In this document: positions 31,002 to 40,107 of the stretch, piece after piece
Position numbering within the stretch: the stretch's first letter is position 1
Layout of the letters: every line of letters starts with the position of its first letter
Assembly: GCF_000377405.1 (NCBI RefSeq)
Contig: NZ_KB905022.1
Span: forward strand, 186,001-250,000
DNA from: Thioalkalivibrio sp. ALE31
GTDB lineage: Bacteria; Pseudomonadota; Gammaproteobacteria; Ectothiorhodospirales; Ectothiorhodospiraceae
Direction: 5' to 3'
Length of the DNA: 64,000 nucleotides
Position numbers and translations under genes: made by a program
Notes under the pieces: model-generated
What the model saw: only the letters and a program-made list of their open reading frames with translations
Databases searched by the model: none
Told to the model about the DNA's origin: nothing

Positions 31002-31993
31002 GTGTCGTCTCCGGCCGGGCGGCCGGCCACGAACAGGGCCACCAGGGTCAGGGCGATGGAGAGCGTCGCCGCGACCTCGATCAGGATGATCAGGGGATAG
31101 GCCCAGGCCTCCGCGTAGCCGAGGAAGCCATGCCCGGCGGCAAGACCGTACAGCCCCACCAGCAGGAACAGGGCGACCCCGGCGGAGATGCCCAGGCGCA
31201 GCGGCCCGGCCGGCGCCATCGGCAGCTGGCGCGGCCGTGCCAGGACCAGCAGGATGCCGGCCGCGCCGAGGATTGCCCCGGCCTGAAAGGCCCCGCCGGG
31301 GGCGTGACTCCCGGCCCACAGCACATACACCCCGGTGACGACCGCGACCGGGACCAGCAGCCGCAACGTGCCGGGCAGGATCGGCCCCGGGGCCGGGCGG
31401 GCCGGGATCAGGTCATGTCGCCCCAGCGACCATGCACCCAGCAATGCGATCAGTACGATCGCCAGTTCCAGGAAGGTGTCGTAGGCACGGAAGTTCAGCA
31501 GCACCGCCGTGATCGGATGATCGACACCGGAGACGTCCATGTGGGCATCCACCACCGGCTCGAGGCCCACGGACTGCGGCTGGTGCCACAGCGCGGTGAC
31601 CAGCAGGCCGCCGACCACCAGGGCAAAGGACAAAGCGGGCAGGAAGGTCCGGTGTTCGGGCAGCGGATCGTGCAGGGCCCGCAGCAGGGCATGCGGCCCG
31701 GTGGGGTCGGGCGGGGGTGAATGCGGGCGGCCACTGCGCCGCTCGGCCATGATGCTGCGCAGGCGTTCCAGCGTGACCAGAAGCAGGGCACCGGTGATGC
31801 CCGCGCCGATCGCGGCCTCGGCCAGCGCGATGTCCGGGGCCTCCAGCCGCACCCAGGCCAGCGCCAGCAGCAATCCGAATGTAATGAACAGCACCACGGC
31901 CCGGAACAGGTCGGTACTCGCCAGGCAGCGCCAGGCCACCCCGACGATGCCGGCCAGCAGGACCAGATCGAAGAGGACCAGCAGGGCGTTCAT
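30998..31993 (-). CDS. Fused MrpA C-terminal (MbhD+MbhE) - MrpB subunit
   Basis: 331 residues. Residues 1-85 match the DUF4040/MbhD segment (RLEAPDIALAEAAIGAGITG). About 115-190 match MbhE (HPITAVLLNFRAYDTFLELA). From about 200 an MrpB domain follows (GSHAPGGAFQAGAILGAAGI). In canonical Mrp these pieces are the tail of MrpA plus separate MrpB. Here MrpA is split: its antiporter half is a stand-alone subunit elsewhere in the operon and its tail is fused to MrpB. Confidence 0.88.
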   Translation of the reverse strand: MNALLVLFDLVLLAGIVGVAWRCLASTDLFRAVVLFITFGLLLALAWVRLEAPDIALAEAAIGAGITGALLLVTLERLRSIMAERRSGRPHSPPPDPTGPHALLRALHDPLPEHRTFLPALSFALVVGGLLVTALWHQPQSVGLEPVVDAHMDVSGVDHPITAVLLNFRAYDTFLELAIVLIALLGAWSLGRHDLIPARPAPGPILPGTLRLLVPVAVVTGVYVLWAGSHAPGGAFQAGAILGAAGILLVLARPRQLPMAPAGPLRLGISAGVALFLLVGLYGLAAGHGFLGYAEAWAYPLIILIEVAATLSIALTLVALFVAGRPAGDDT

Positions 31994-32286
31994 CGGTCCG
32001 ACTCGAACTCCCCGTGGGTCCAGGTGCGTTGCGCGACCATGTGCGCGGCCGTGGTCCCCGCCGCCAGTACCAGCACCCAGATCAGCAGCAGCTTCAGGAT
32101 GTCCGCCGGTCCGCCGGCCTGGAACATCAGTCCGAGTATCACCAGCCCGAGCCCGACGTTGTCGGCCTTGGTCAGGGCGTGCAGGCGCGAATAGACATCG
32201 GGAAAACGCAGCAGCCCGGCGGTGCCGGCCGCGAAGAACACCAGTCCGGCGAGGATCAGGATCACGGTCAGGGCGTTAGCGATCAT
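31990..32286 (-). CDS. mrpG: Mrp antiporter subunit G
   Basis: 98 residues, three helices, with the signature GLLRFPDVYSRLHALTKADN (24-43). ATGA overlap with the fused subunit, 11-bp overlap with mrpF. A structural subunit required for assembly of Mrp complexes. Confidence 0.93.
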   Translation of the reverse strand: MIANALTVILILAGLVFFAAGTAGLLRFPDVYSRLHALTKADNVGLGLVILGLMFQAGGPADILKLLLIWVLVLAAGTTAAHMVAQRTWTHGEFESDR

Positions 32287-32602
32287 CGTGGTGCCTCTCG
32301 GGGCCGGGGGTGTCCGGCGGCTGGCGGTGGATCGGGGTATCCGGTGGTTCCGGCAGACCGTGCTGGCGGACGAAGGCCACCGCGGCCACCACGGCCAGCA
32401 GGGCGAAGACCAGTGCCACGTCCACCAGGGCGGATGCCTCCAGTGCCAGCGACAGGAGCAGCAGGATCGTGACTCCGGTGGTGCCGAACAGTTGTGCGGC
32501 CAGCATGCGGTCGCCGGAACCCGGGCCGCGCAGCACGCGGACCAGTCCGAGCAGTATGGTGCCGAGCAGGAACAGGGCGGCGGCCAAATAGAAGAGGCTC
32601 AT
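32276..32602 (-). CDS. mrpF: Mrp antiporter subunit F
   Basis: 108 residues. Three helices with the family motif RVLRGPGSGDRMLAAQLFGT near 22-41; a short proline-rich hydrophilic tail follows. Start overlaps the mrpE stop (ATGA). Confidence 0.9.
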   Translation of the reverse strand: MSLFYLAAALFLLGTILLGLVRVLRGPGSGDRMLAAQLFGTTGVTILLLLSLALEASALVDVALVFALLAVVAAVAFVRQHGLPEPPDTPIHRQPPDTPGPERHHDDR

Positions 32603-33162
32603 GGAGCGGCTCCGTCGTCACTGGCGCGGCGGTCACGCGGGTCGTGGAATGCCTTGCGGATTCGTTGTTCCAGGGCGATCAGTGCCGCCCGTGTATCGGC
32701 GTCACGGTCCAGCACATGCAGGGTCAGCAGGCGCCCCTCCAGGCGTACGCTGAGCGTGCCGGGCAGCAGACTGACGACCGCCATGAACAGGGTCAGGGGC
32801 GGGCCGTGGGCCAGTTCCGTGCGGTAGGTCAGGAAGTCCGGCTGGATCGGCAGGCGCGGGTCCAGGGCGCGGCGGGCGACGTCCAGCCCGCCGAGGAACG
32901 AGCTGCGTAGGAAGAACCCCAGCAGGCCCGGAAGCGCGCCGGGTCGCAACGGCAGCGGCCGTCCGGCCGGCAGCAGCAGGCTCGCGACCGCGGCCAGGAT
33001 GATTGCGAGCAGGGCCAGGGGTTCCAGCAGGGCGGCGCTGCCGGCCAGGACCCACCAGAGCAGTGCGGCGGCCGCGGCGGTGGCCAGTGCCCGCCGTGCC
33101 CGCGACCGGCCGCGACCGGCAAATCTGCGGCCGGCATGGGACGGGACCGAGGCGCGCGCCAT
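32599..33162 (-). CDS. mrpE: Mrp antiporter subunit E
   Basis: 187 residues. A basic N-terminal extension, two helices, then the conserved MrpE cytoplasmic part (LAHGPPLTLFMAVVSLLPGT, VRLEGRLLTLHVLD). First gene of the operon mrpE-F-G-(MbhDE-B)-C-D-L-HyfB-like. No clear promoter could be assigned in the 41 bp that separate it from the IalB-like gene, so cotranscription with that gene is possible. Confidence 0.88.
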   Translation of the reverse strand: MARASVPSHAGRRFAGRGRSRARRALATAAAAALLWWVLAGSAALLEPLALLAIILAAVASLLLPAGRPLPLRPGALPGLLGFFLRSSFLGGLDVARRALDPRLPIQPDFLTYRTELAHGPPLTLFMAVVSLLPGTLSVRLEGRLLTLHVLDRDADTRAALIALEQRIRKAFHDPRDRRASDDGAAP

Positions 33163-33203
33163 CGTGTGATCGCTGGGTGGGGTCGCTGGTGCGCCGCCGG
33201 TTA

Positions 33204-33740
33204 TTACAGCTGGTTGCTGGCGTCAGTGAAGCCCATCAGGGATACGTCAAACACGAACGGCTGTTCCTGGTGCAGGGCACGGAAGGCGACGGTCAGGGCC
33301 TGTCCGCCGCGCAGCGCGCTCATCTGTTCGCTGTTCAGTTCGCGCCCGGCGACGCAACCCTGCTGCACGCAGGTCACGTAGCCCGCATCCATCTCTTCGC
33401 CCGCATCGTCCACCTGCATGCGGATGCCGGGGCGCAGGTCGACGCCCAGCGGTACCAGGATCTCGATGATGTGCTGTTCGCCTTCGCGGCGCACGGTCGC
33501 CTGCAGGAACAGCCCCTGCGCCTGCTCGTCCTGGATCTCCAGCGTCTGCTGCATCCGGCAACGCTCGCCCTGTGGCGTCTCGATACAGGCGACCTCCCAG
33601 TCCTGGTGGATCGTGGTCTCCGGCTCCTGCTGCTGCATCTGTTGTTGCATCTGCGGATCGGCCTGCTGGGACAGCGCCAGGCCGGGCAGGAGAAGAAACA
33701 GGGCCGGGATCAGGCCCGCGCGCAGGGGGCGGATAGTCAT
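33204..33740 (-). CDS. Invasion-associated locus B (IalB)-like periplasmic protein
   Basis: 178 residues from ATG 33740 (GGAG 8 nt upstream; signal peptide MTIRPLRAGLIPALFLLLPG, cleavage near ALS-QQ). A glutamine-rich linker (QMQQQMQQQEPE) precedes the IalB domain: HQDWEVACIETPQGERCRMQ, with four cysteines likely paired. IalB-family proteins are common in free-living bacteria and have no settled function. It lies just upstream of the Mrp operon on the same strand. Confidence 0.82.
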   Translation of the reverse strand: MTIRPLRAGLIPALFLLLPGLALSQQADPQMQQQMQQQEPETTIHQDWEVACIETPQGERCRMQQTLEIQDEQAQGLFLQATVRREGEQHIIEILVPLGVDLRPGIRMQVDDAGEEMDAGYVTCVQQGCVAGRELNSEQMSALRGGQALTVAFRALHQEQPFVFDVSLMGFTDASNQL

Positions 33741-33887
33741 TCGGTGTGCTCCGGAACTTGTATTCAGCCGTACAGAATGGCCAATGGCGGCCCTCGGTCG
33801 CAACCGTGGCCGGGAGAACTACAGACCGTCCTGACTGATGCATGTTCCCCGCACAGGGGCCCGATGAGCGTCTCGCAGGCCTCGCTG

Positions 33888-36797
33888 TCAGCGCGGTGGG
33901 TTGTGCATTGCAAACAGTTCCTCCAGGGGCTGCGGGCGGTGTAGCCCGTAGCCCTGGGCGAAGTCCACGTTCAGCTCGCGCAGGCGGGCGATGGTCGATT
34001 CGTCTTCGGCAAACTCGGCGATCGTTTTCTTGTCGAGCAGGTGACCGATGTTGTTGATGTTGCCGACCAGGGCGTCATTGACCGGGTCGGTGGCGATGTT
34101 GCGCACGAAGCTGCCGTCGATCTTCAGGTAGTCCACCGGCAGGGTCTTCAGATAGGCGAACGACGACAGCCCGGAGCCGAAGTCGTCCAGCGCGAAGCGA
34201 CAGCCCATGCCGCGCAACTCGCGGATGAAGCGCATTGCCGCCTGCAGGTTGGAGATCGCCGCGGTTTCGGTGACCTCGAAGCAGAAAATCTCGCCAGGCA
34301 GCTGGTGCAGGCTCAGCTGGTTGCGGATGAATGGCAGCAGGGTCTCGTCACTCAGGGTCGCGCCGGAGAGGTTGACCGCGCAATGCTCGATGCTCGCCGG
34401 GCCGTGCAGGCGGATGTGGTCAGCCACCATGGAGAAGGTCCGGGTGATGATCCAGCGGTCGACGATGGAGATCAGGTCAAAGCGTTCGGCGGCCGGCAGG
34501 AAGACCCCGGGGGGGATCAACTCGTCGTCCTGGCTCCGCAGGCGTACGAGCACCTCGAAGGAGAGTCCCGCGGGCGGTGCGCCGGAGTCGGGCTCGGCCA
34601 GTGGGTGAATCATCTGGGCAAACAGCACCAGGCGCCCCTGTTCGACGGCGTCGGAGATCTGTGTGGCCCAGTCCATCTCGCGCCGGTGCTGCTGCAGGTC
34701 CTGGTCCTCCGGGCGGAAGATATGCGAGCGCCGTCGGCCGGCGTTCTTGGCCGCGTAGACCGCGATGTCGGCATCGGCGAGCAGCTGGTTCATGCTGCGC
34801 TCGCCGGGTTGGAACTCGATGATGCCGATGGAGGCGCTGATGCGGAACACGCGGTCTTCCCAGGCAAAGCGCAGTTCGTCCAGGACCGTATGGATGGCGT
34901 TGGCGATGCGGTCGGCGTGGGCGATGTCGCAGTGCGTGAGGATGATGCCGAACTCGTCGCCCCCAAGGCGGGCGAGCAGGTCGGTTTCGCGCACCTGATC
35001 CAGCATCAGTTCGCCGACCTGGCGGATCATCTGATCCCCGGCGACGTGGCCGGCGACATCGTTCACGACCTTGAACTGGTCGAGGTCGATGTACAGCAGG
35101 GTATGGTTTTCGTGCCCCTTCTGGCTTTCCGGGTAGCGCGCCAGCTGTTCCAGGCGCTGCTCGAAGGCGTGGCGGTTGGGCAGCCCGGTCAGGGCATCGT
35201 GGGTGGCCTGCCAGCTGAGCTGGTTGGCCAGCTCGCGCGCCTGGGTCACGTCATGGAACACCAGCACCACACCCACGATCTCGCCGTCCCGGTCGCGGAT
35301 CGGCGCGGCCGAGTCCTCGATCGCGAATTCCTGCCCATCCTTGCGCAGCAGCATGGTGTGGTTGGCCAGTCCGACGATCCGACCTTCCTTGAGGCAACGC
35401 TCGACCGGGTTGACCGCCGGTTTGCGGGTGATCTCGTTGAGGATGTTGAATACTCGCGTCAGCGGTTCACCGGTGGCGGCATCGGTGGTCCAGCCGGTCA
35501 GGTACTCCGCGATCGGGTTCAGGAACGTGACTCGGCCCCGGGTATCGGTGGTGATGACGCCGTCGCCGATGGAGGCGAGCGTGACCTGGGCATATTCCTT
35601 TTCGCGGAACAGGGCCGCCTCGGCGCGCTTGGTCGCGGTGATGTCCTGCACGATGCCGTACATGCGCCGGGGCTGGCCGTCCGCGTCGCGCAGCACGTCG
35701 CCGCTCCCGAGCAGCCAGCGTTCGTCGCCATCTCGCGTGAGTACGCGGTGCTCGATGCTGTAGGCGGTACCCTGCTCGAGGGACTGCTCCACCGCGGCCT
35801 GGACCCGCGCACGGTCGTCGGGATGGACCCGCTCCAGGTAATGCTCGAAAGTGACCTCGGTGGTGTCCTCCGGCAGGTCGAACAGCTGGTAGGTCGGACG
35901 GGTCCAGACCAGGTCGCCGCTGGCGATTTCCCATTCCCAGGTGCCAACGCCGGAGAAGGCCTGGGCCAGATACAGCCGCTGCTCGCTTTCGCGCAGGCGC
36001 GCCTGTTCCTGCACCAGGCCATCGGCCATACGGTCGAAGGCGCGTGCAAGTCGGCCGATCTCGTCGCGCCCGGTGACCCCGGCACGCTGGTGGTGCTCGC
36101 CACCGGCGATCTGCTCCGCGGTCCGGCTCAGGCGGCTCAGGCGCCGCCCCAGTGCCTGGTAGATCAGCCACCACAGCGCGGCGAGTGCTGCGATAAGGAT
36201 CGGCGCGAGCAGCAGCGCCGAGTTCAGGGCCGCGGTGCGCGCCTGCCGGAAAGGCAGCGACAGATCCCATGCGAGGATGACCGCGCCCGAGGGGCTGCGC
36301 CCCAGGTCCACCAGAGGCCCGGTGAACTGCAGCGGCGCCACCGCGATCAGGGTGTTCTCGCCCGCGACATGGCGCACCTTGGCGGCGCGGCGGTCGCGGG
36401 CGTCGGTCAGCAGCGTGCGCAGCGGGTCGGCCAGCGCGGCCATGGGTTCGGCGTCCAGGGTCTCCGCGAGCGGGCGTTCGCGCATGCCGCGGTTCAGGGC
36501 GGCAACGTAGTGCTGGCGTTCATCGACCACCCCGGCCAGGCGGACCCGGATATCGACATTGAGCGCCGCGATCTCGTCCTGAATGGCCTGCGTGCCGTTG
36601 TTTGCCAGGTGGTTCTGGACGATGCGCTGCATGCGGCTGATCTCGGTCGCCAGTTCGCGTTCGGCGTTCGCGAGGATGCTGCGCTGCTGGTTGTGGATCA
36701 GGGTCAGGGTGTAGAGGGTGCCGAGAATGAGTGCTACCACCAGCAGGAAAAGCGGCAGCGTGGTGTTGATCGGATAGCGGAACAGGCCCTGCCACAT
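33888..36797 (-). CDS. Membrane-bound sensor with HAMP, two PAS, GGDEF and EAL domains
   Basis: 969 residues. Helix at 12-33, periplasmic sensor domain about 34-187, second helix about 188-212, HAMP (about 212-265), PAS (about 270-395), PAS (about 400-520), GGDEF (about 525-690; LARLGGDEFG intact, with DLDQFK) and EAL (about 705-960). The EAL signature reads EVL and the later AEGVE motif reads AEFAED, while NLSG, TETAA and DDFGSG are kept, so phosphodiesterase activity may be altered. It starts in the stop of the substrate-binding lipoprotein gene (TGATG), which implies that the lipoprotein presents a ligand to the periplasmic domain and tunes c-di-GMP. Confidence 0.9.
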   Translation of the reverse strand: MWQGLFRYPINTTLPLFLLVVALILGTLYTLTLIHNQQRSILANAERELATEISRMQRIVQNHLANNGTQAIQDEIAALNVDIRVRLAGVVDERQHYVAALNRGMRERPLAETLDAEPMAALADPLRTLLTDARDRRAAKVRHVAGENTLIAVAPLQFTGPLVDLGRSPSGAVILAWDLSLPFRQARTAALNSALLLAPILIAALAALWWLIYQALGRRLSRLSRTAEQIAGGEHHQRAGVTGRDEIGRLARAFDRMADGLVQEQARLRESEQRLYLAQAFSGVGTWEWEIASGDLVWTRPTYQLFDLPEDTTEVTFEHYLERVHPDDRARVQAAVEQSLEQGTAYSIEHRVLTRDGDERWLLGSGDVLRDADGQPRRMYGIVQDITATKRAEAALFREKEYAQVTLASIGDGVITTDTRGRVTFLNPIAEYLTGWTTDAATGEPLTRVFNILNEITRKPAVNPVERCLKEGRIVGLANHTMLLRKDGQEFAIEDSAAPIRDRDGEIVGVVLVFHDVTQARELANQLSWQATHDALTGLPNRHAFEQRLEQLARYPESQKGHENHTLLYIDLDQFKVVNDVAGHVAGDQMIRQVGELMLDQVRETDLLARLGGDEFGIILTHCDIAHADRIANAIHTVLDELRFAWEDRVFRISASIGIIEFQPGERSMNQLLADADIAVYAAKNAGRRRSHIFRPEDQDLQQHRREMDWATQISDAVEQGRLVLFAQMIHPLAEPDSGAPPAGLSFEVLVRLRSQDDELIPPGVFLPAAERFDLISIVDRWIITRTFSMVADHIRLHGPASIEHCAVNLSGATLSDETLLPFIRNQLSLHQLPGEIFCFEVTETAAISNLQAAMRFIRELRGMGCRFALDDFGSGLSSFAYLKTLPVDYLKIDGSFVRNIATDPVNDALVGNINNIGHLLDKKTIAEFAEDESTIARLRELNVDFAQGYGLHRPQPLEELFAMHNPPR

Positions 36798-37834
36798 CAG
36801 CCGTCTTCCGATGGCGGGCAGCCCGCCGCCTGCAGGACGCGGTCATCGAACAGACGATCGAGGTTCACCTCGCGCTCCAGCAGGCCCTGCTGCTGCATCA
36901 GGGTGGCCAGGTGCTCGCTGCTGGCGCGCAGGGCCTCGCCGCCGTCGGCCAGGGCTGTGCAGTTTTCCGCCCGCGAGGGAAAGTGGACCCCGGCCAGTGC
37001 ACCCGCCAGTTCCTCCGCGCTGAGGTCGCTATACCGGGCCATGGCGGCCTTTGCGGGTTCCGGGTCGGTATCCAGATATTCGAGCGTTCCAAACCAGGCA
37101 TCCACCAGCTGCCGGAGATGTCTCGGGTGGTCGTCGAGCGCTTGGCGCTGGACCACCAGGACATCGATAATCTCGCCCGGGATCCGGGTGCTGTCGAACA
37201 ACTCCTCGGCACCGGCATTCAGCAGCCGGGTGCGGGTCGGTTCGAAGGTCGCCAGGGCGTCGACCTCTCCGCCGTGGAAGGCCTCCTCGTGGCGCCCCGC
37301 ATCTACGCGCACGATATCGACTCTCTCGCGGTCGAGGCCGCCGTGTTCCAGGCCGCGAGCGAGCAGGTAGGCGGTGGCGGCATCATTCTCGACCCCGATG
37401 CGGCGGCCCTCCAGATCGGCCATGCGGGTGATGCCCGGCTGCGCCAGGATGGTGTCGCCGCCATGGGAATAGTCCAGCAGCAGGATGACGCGGATATCGT
37501 GGCCGTCGGCGCGCAGCAGAAAAGCCTCGTCCAGGGTCAGGGCGGCGGCGTCGACATTGCCGTTGCGAAAGGCGCGCAGGGACTCCACGTTCGAGCTGAA
37601 GCGGGCGAGGCGAATTTCGTCGATGGGAAGCCTGCCCTCGGAGGCGGCCAGGTGGAGGGGGTGGTAGCCGATCCACTCGATGGTGGCCACCCGCAGCGGG
37701 GTCTCCTGGGAGCCACCACAGCCGAGCAGCAACAGCGGCAGCAGCAGAACGAGCACGGCGAGACCACAGCGCCAGCGGGTGCGTGCGCTCGCTCTACGCT
37801 GGCGGGCAGGGATCGCCGCTCCGGGTGCGATCAT
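36797..37834 (-). CDS. Substrate-binding lipoprotein (SsuA/ThiY/NMT1-like)
   Basis: 345 residues from ATG 37834 (GGAGG upstream). Lipobox LLLLGC near residue 39. The mature part is a type II periplasmic binding protein: VATIEWIGYHPLHLAASEG, then DGHDIRVILLLDYSHGGDTI and IGVENDAATAYLLARGL, as in nitrate, sulfonate, taurine and pyrimidine binders. No ABC permease or ATPase is nearby. It is coupled to a GGDEF/EAL sensor instead, so it probably works as a receptor and not in transport. Confidence 0.85.
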   Translation of the reverse strand: MIAPGAAIPARQRRASARTRWRCGLAVLVLLLPLLLLGCGGSQETPLRVATIEWIGYHPLHLAASEGRLPIDEIRLARFSSNVESLRAFRNGNVDAAALTLDEAFLLRADGHDIRVILLLDYSHGGDTILAQPGITRMADLEGRRIGVENDAATAYLLARGLEHGGLDRERVDIVRVDAGRHEEAFHGGEVDALATFEPTRTRLLNAGAEELFDSTRIPGEIIDVLVVQRQALDDHPRHLRQLVDAWFGTLEYLDTDPEPAKAAMARYSDLSAEELAGALAGVHFPSRAENCTALADGGEALRASSEHLATLMQQQGLLEREVNLDRLFDDRVLQAAGCPPSEDG

Positions 37835-37914
37835 CGCTCGCCCCTCCCTGGATGAAGTCGATGGCTCACGGACAACAGTATCCGGGGGGACCATTCCCTG
37901 GTCAACGCAGGGTC

Positions 37915-39426
37915 TTATTCCCGGTTCGTGTAGCGGTCGGTGAAGGCGCAGCGGCCCTCCGGCAGCCAAGGCGGGAAGTCGTAGTAGCGGGCGAGCACCG
38001 GTTCCAGGATCTGGTCGTGGTAGGCGGCGTAGTCGAAGCCGCGGCCTTCGGCGAGGGTCCATTCGACGCCGCGGATGGTGACCTCGCGCAGGCGCAGCTC
38101 GTCGAAGAAGGGCTCGACGTGCGCCGGGTCCAGTTCGCCCCGGGTGGGCACGTAGAGCAGGTTGGCGCCATCGAGGGCGCGGAAGTCGGTCAGCAGGTCG
38201 TCCTGGCGGCCATAGTGGGAACCGGGGCCGAACACGCCGACCGCGCGCCCGGCATAGTAGGCGAGCACCGCCGAGCGCGAGTAGCTGCGGGTGAAGACGT
38301 GCCAGTCGGCGTCGTATTCGTTGACCACCGCGGCCACCGATTCCGGCGCCAGGTAGAACACCGCATCGGCGTAGCGATCCTGGCCCTTCAGCCATTCCAC
38401 CGGCATCAGCGCGATCGTCAGGATCGCGATCGCGTGCAGTGCTGCCAGGGCCCCGGAGAGCCATACGCCGAGCGTCAGCGAACGTCGCGCCAGGAACAGC
38501 GCGGGCAGCAGCAGGAAGGGCGCGAAGGCGGCCAGCCAGTGCAGGCCGATGCTCTTGAACGGGGCGAGCAGGGCAAACAGGAGCAGCGGGATCAGTCCGG
38601 CGGACAGGAACACGCCCAGTTGGTGCGCGCGGATGCCGGAGGCCAGGGCGCGCCAATGGCGGGCGTAGAACCACAGCAGCCAGGGCGTGAACAGATAGAC
38701 CAGCAGGATCGCGTAGGTGAGCCAGTTGCCGGGGTCGAAGCCGCCGTCGCCGTGCCGGTTCACGATGTTGAACATCACGTTGTACCAGCAGTTGCCCCAG
38801 TTCCAGTACAGATTGAGCGCCACCGCCGGCACCACGCCGAGGATAATCAGCAGGAGGCCGCGCCAGTGCTGCCGCGCGAACAGCAGGATATGCAGCCCCA
38901 GCGCAATCCCCAGCAAGACCGCGAAGTACTTGGACAGGAACGCCAGCCCCAGCGCCAGGCCGGCGAGCAGGAACCAGTGCGCGGCGCCGGTGCGCAGGGC
39001 CTGCCAGGCAAGGCCGGTAGCCAGCAGGCTGAACAGGATCAGCGGGGTGTCCGTCGCGGTGATCACCGCGATGAAGAACAGCGGCATGAACAGCGCCAGC
39101 AGCGAGACCAGGCGCGCGCGGATCGGGTCGGTATGCCTCCACCAGAGGAAGATCGCGAGCGCCGGTGCCATGGAGACGAAAATACCCAGGGCACGGATCG
39201 CCAGCGGGTGCTCCGACAGGGGCAGGATGGCGCCCAGCCACCAGCCGATCATCGGCGGGTGGTCGTAGTAGCCGAGATCCGGGTTCTGTCCCCAGATCAG
39301 GAAATAGGCCTCGTCGCCGGTGATCGGCAGGGCCCAGGCCATGCCGATCTTGACCAGCAGCACGGCCAGCAGGATCGCGCCGTAGTGACGGGCGAGCCAG
39401 GGCCAGGAGGCGGTTGTCGGGTTCAC
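37915..39426 (-). CDS. GT39-type polyprenyl-phosphate-sugar glycosyltransferase (ArnT-like)
   Basis: 503 residues from GTG 39426 (GTGA overlap with the HAD gene). Eleven or so membrane helices, with the first periplasmic loop GDEAYFLIWGQNPDLGYYDH then PP, the catalytic Asp-Glu loop of PMT/ArnT enzymes. The C-terminal 130 residues form a soluble periplasmic domain. Such enzymes move a sugar from a polyprenyl-phosphate donor to a periplasmic acceptor. In this operon the donor is predicted to be polyprenyl-phosphoryl arabinose or ribose. Confidence 0.82.
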   Translation of the reverse strand: MNPTTASWPWLARHYGAILLAVLLVKIGMAWALPITGDEAYFLIWGQNPDLGYYDHPPMIGWWLGAILPLSEHPLAIRALGIFVSMAPALAIFLWWRHTDPIRARLVSLLALFMPLFFIAVITATDTPLILFSLLATGLAWQALRTGAAHWFLLAGLALGLAFLSKYFAVLLGIALGLHILLFARQHWRGLLLIILGVVPAVALNLYWNWGNCWYNVMFNIVNRHGDGGFDPGNWLTYAILLVYLFTPWLLWFYARHWRALASGIRAHQLGVFLSAGLIPLLLFALLAPFKSIGLHWLAAFAPFLLLPALFLARRSLTLGVWLSGALAALHAIAILTIALMPVEWLKGQDRYADAVFYLAPESVAAVVNEYDADWHVFTRSYSRSAVLAYYAGRAVGVFGPGSHYGRQDDLLTDFRALDGANLLYVPTRGELDPAHVEPFFDELRLREVTIRGVEWTLAEGRGFDYAAYHDQILEPVLARYYDFPPWLPEGRCAFTDRYTNRE

Positions 39427-40091
39427 TCGGGGGCCCCCTCTACGGACGGCCCGTGGACACGCCGGAAGCGGCCCCGGCGCAGGCGGTAGCCGCTGCCGGC
39501 CATCTCCAGCAGCGGCTGGTCAGCTGCGCTGTCGCCGTAGGCCGCGACCAGATCGACCGGTTCGTCCGGGGGCAGGGTGGCCAGCCAGGCGGCGACCGCC
39601 GCCGGCTTGGCGGCGCCGCGGCAGTTGGTGCCGTCCAGGCGTCCGGTGACGCGACCGGCGTCATCCACCGCGAGGCGCGAGCTGACCACGCCGGTGAGCC
39701 CGTAGCGCTCGGCCCACGGTTGCAGCCAGACATCCAGCGAGGCGGAGACCAGTACGCAGTCATGGCCTGCAGCTTGATGGGCCCGGAGTGCGCGCATCCC
39801 GGCCGGACGCAGCAGGCGGTCCAGGCCGCGATCGGCGAATTCACGGCCCCTGGCCTGCAGGTGGGCGAGGGTCTCGCCGGCCAGCATACGGGTCAGCACC
39901 GCCTCCTTCGCGTCCTGATGGGACAGCCGCTTCAGTGCCAGGCCAATCAGCGCCGGGAGGCAGTCCGGCAGGCGGCGGAGGAAGGCCGGTGTCCCCAGCG
40001 CGTGGCGCAGGAAGGGGAACAGGCTGTCGCGCCGGGTCAGGGTGCCGTCGAAGTCGAACAGCACGATCTGCCGCGTGTCATTCCGGTTCAT
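39423..40091 (-). CDS. HAD-IB family phosphatase
   Basis: 222 residues. Motif I DFDGTLT (13-19) with both catalytic Asp, motif II around VLVSASLD, and motif III GDSAADQPLL near 188. SerB-like subfamily IB with a helical cap. In the context of the UbiA, DprE1 and DprE2 genes, a reasonable role is dephosphorylation of polyprenyl-phosphoryl-5-phosphoribose, the step performed in mycobacteria by an unrelated PAP2-type enzyme. That role is inference. Confidence 0.78.
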   Translation of the reverse strand: MNRNDTRQIVLFDFDGTLTRRDSLFPFLRHALGTPAFLRRLPDCLPALIGLALKRLSHQDAKEAVLTRMLAGETLAHLQARGREFADRGLDRLLRPAGMRALRAHQAAGHDCVLVSASLDVWLQPWAERYGLTGVVSSRLAVDDAGRVTGRLDGTNCRGAAKPAAVAAWLATLPPDEPVDLVAAYGDSAADQPLLEMAGSGYRLRRGRFRRVHGPSVEGAPE

Positions 40092-40107
40092 CGTTATGGC
40101 TTCAGGG

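Noticed and set aside
34041-37370. 1109-codon plus-strand open frame
   Set aside because: Lies entirely opposite the GGDEF/EAL sensor and the binding lipoprotein, both of which have clear motifs.
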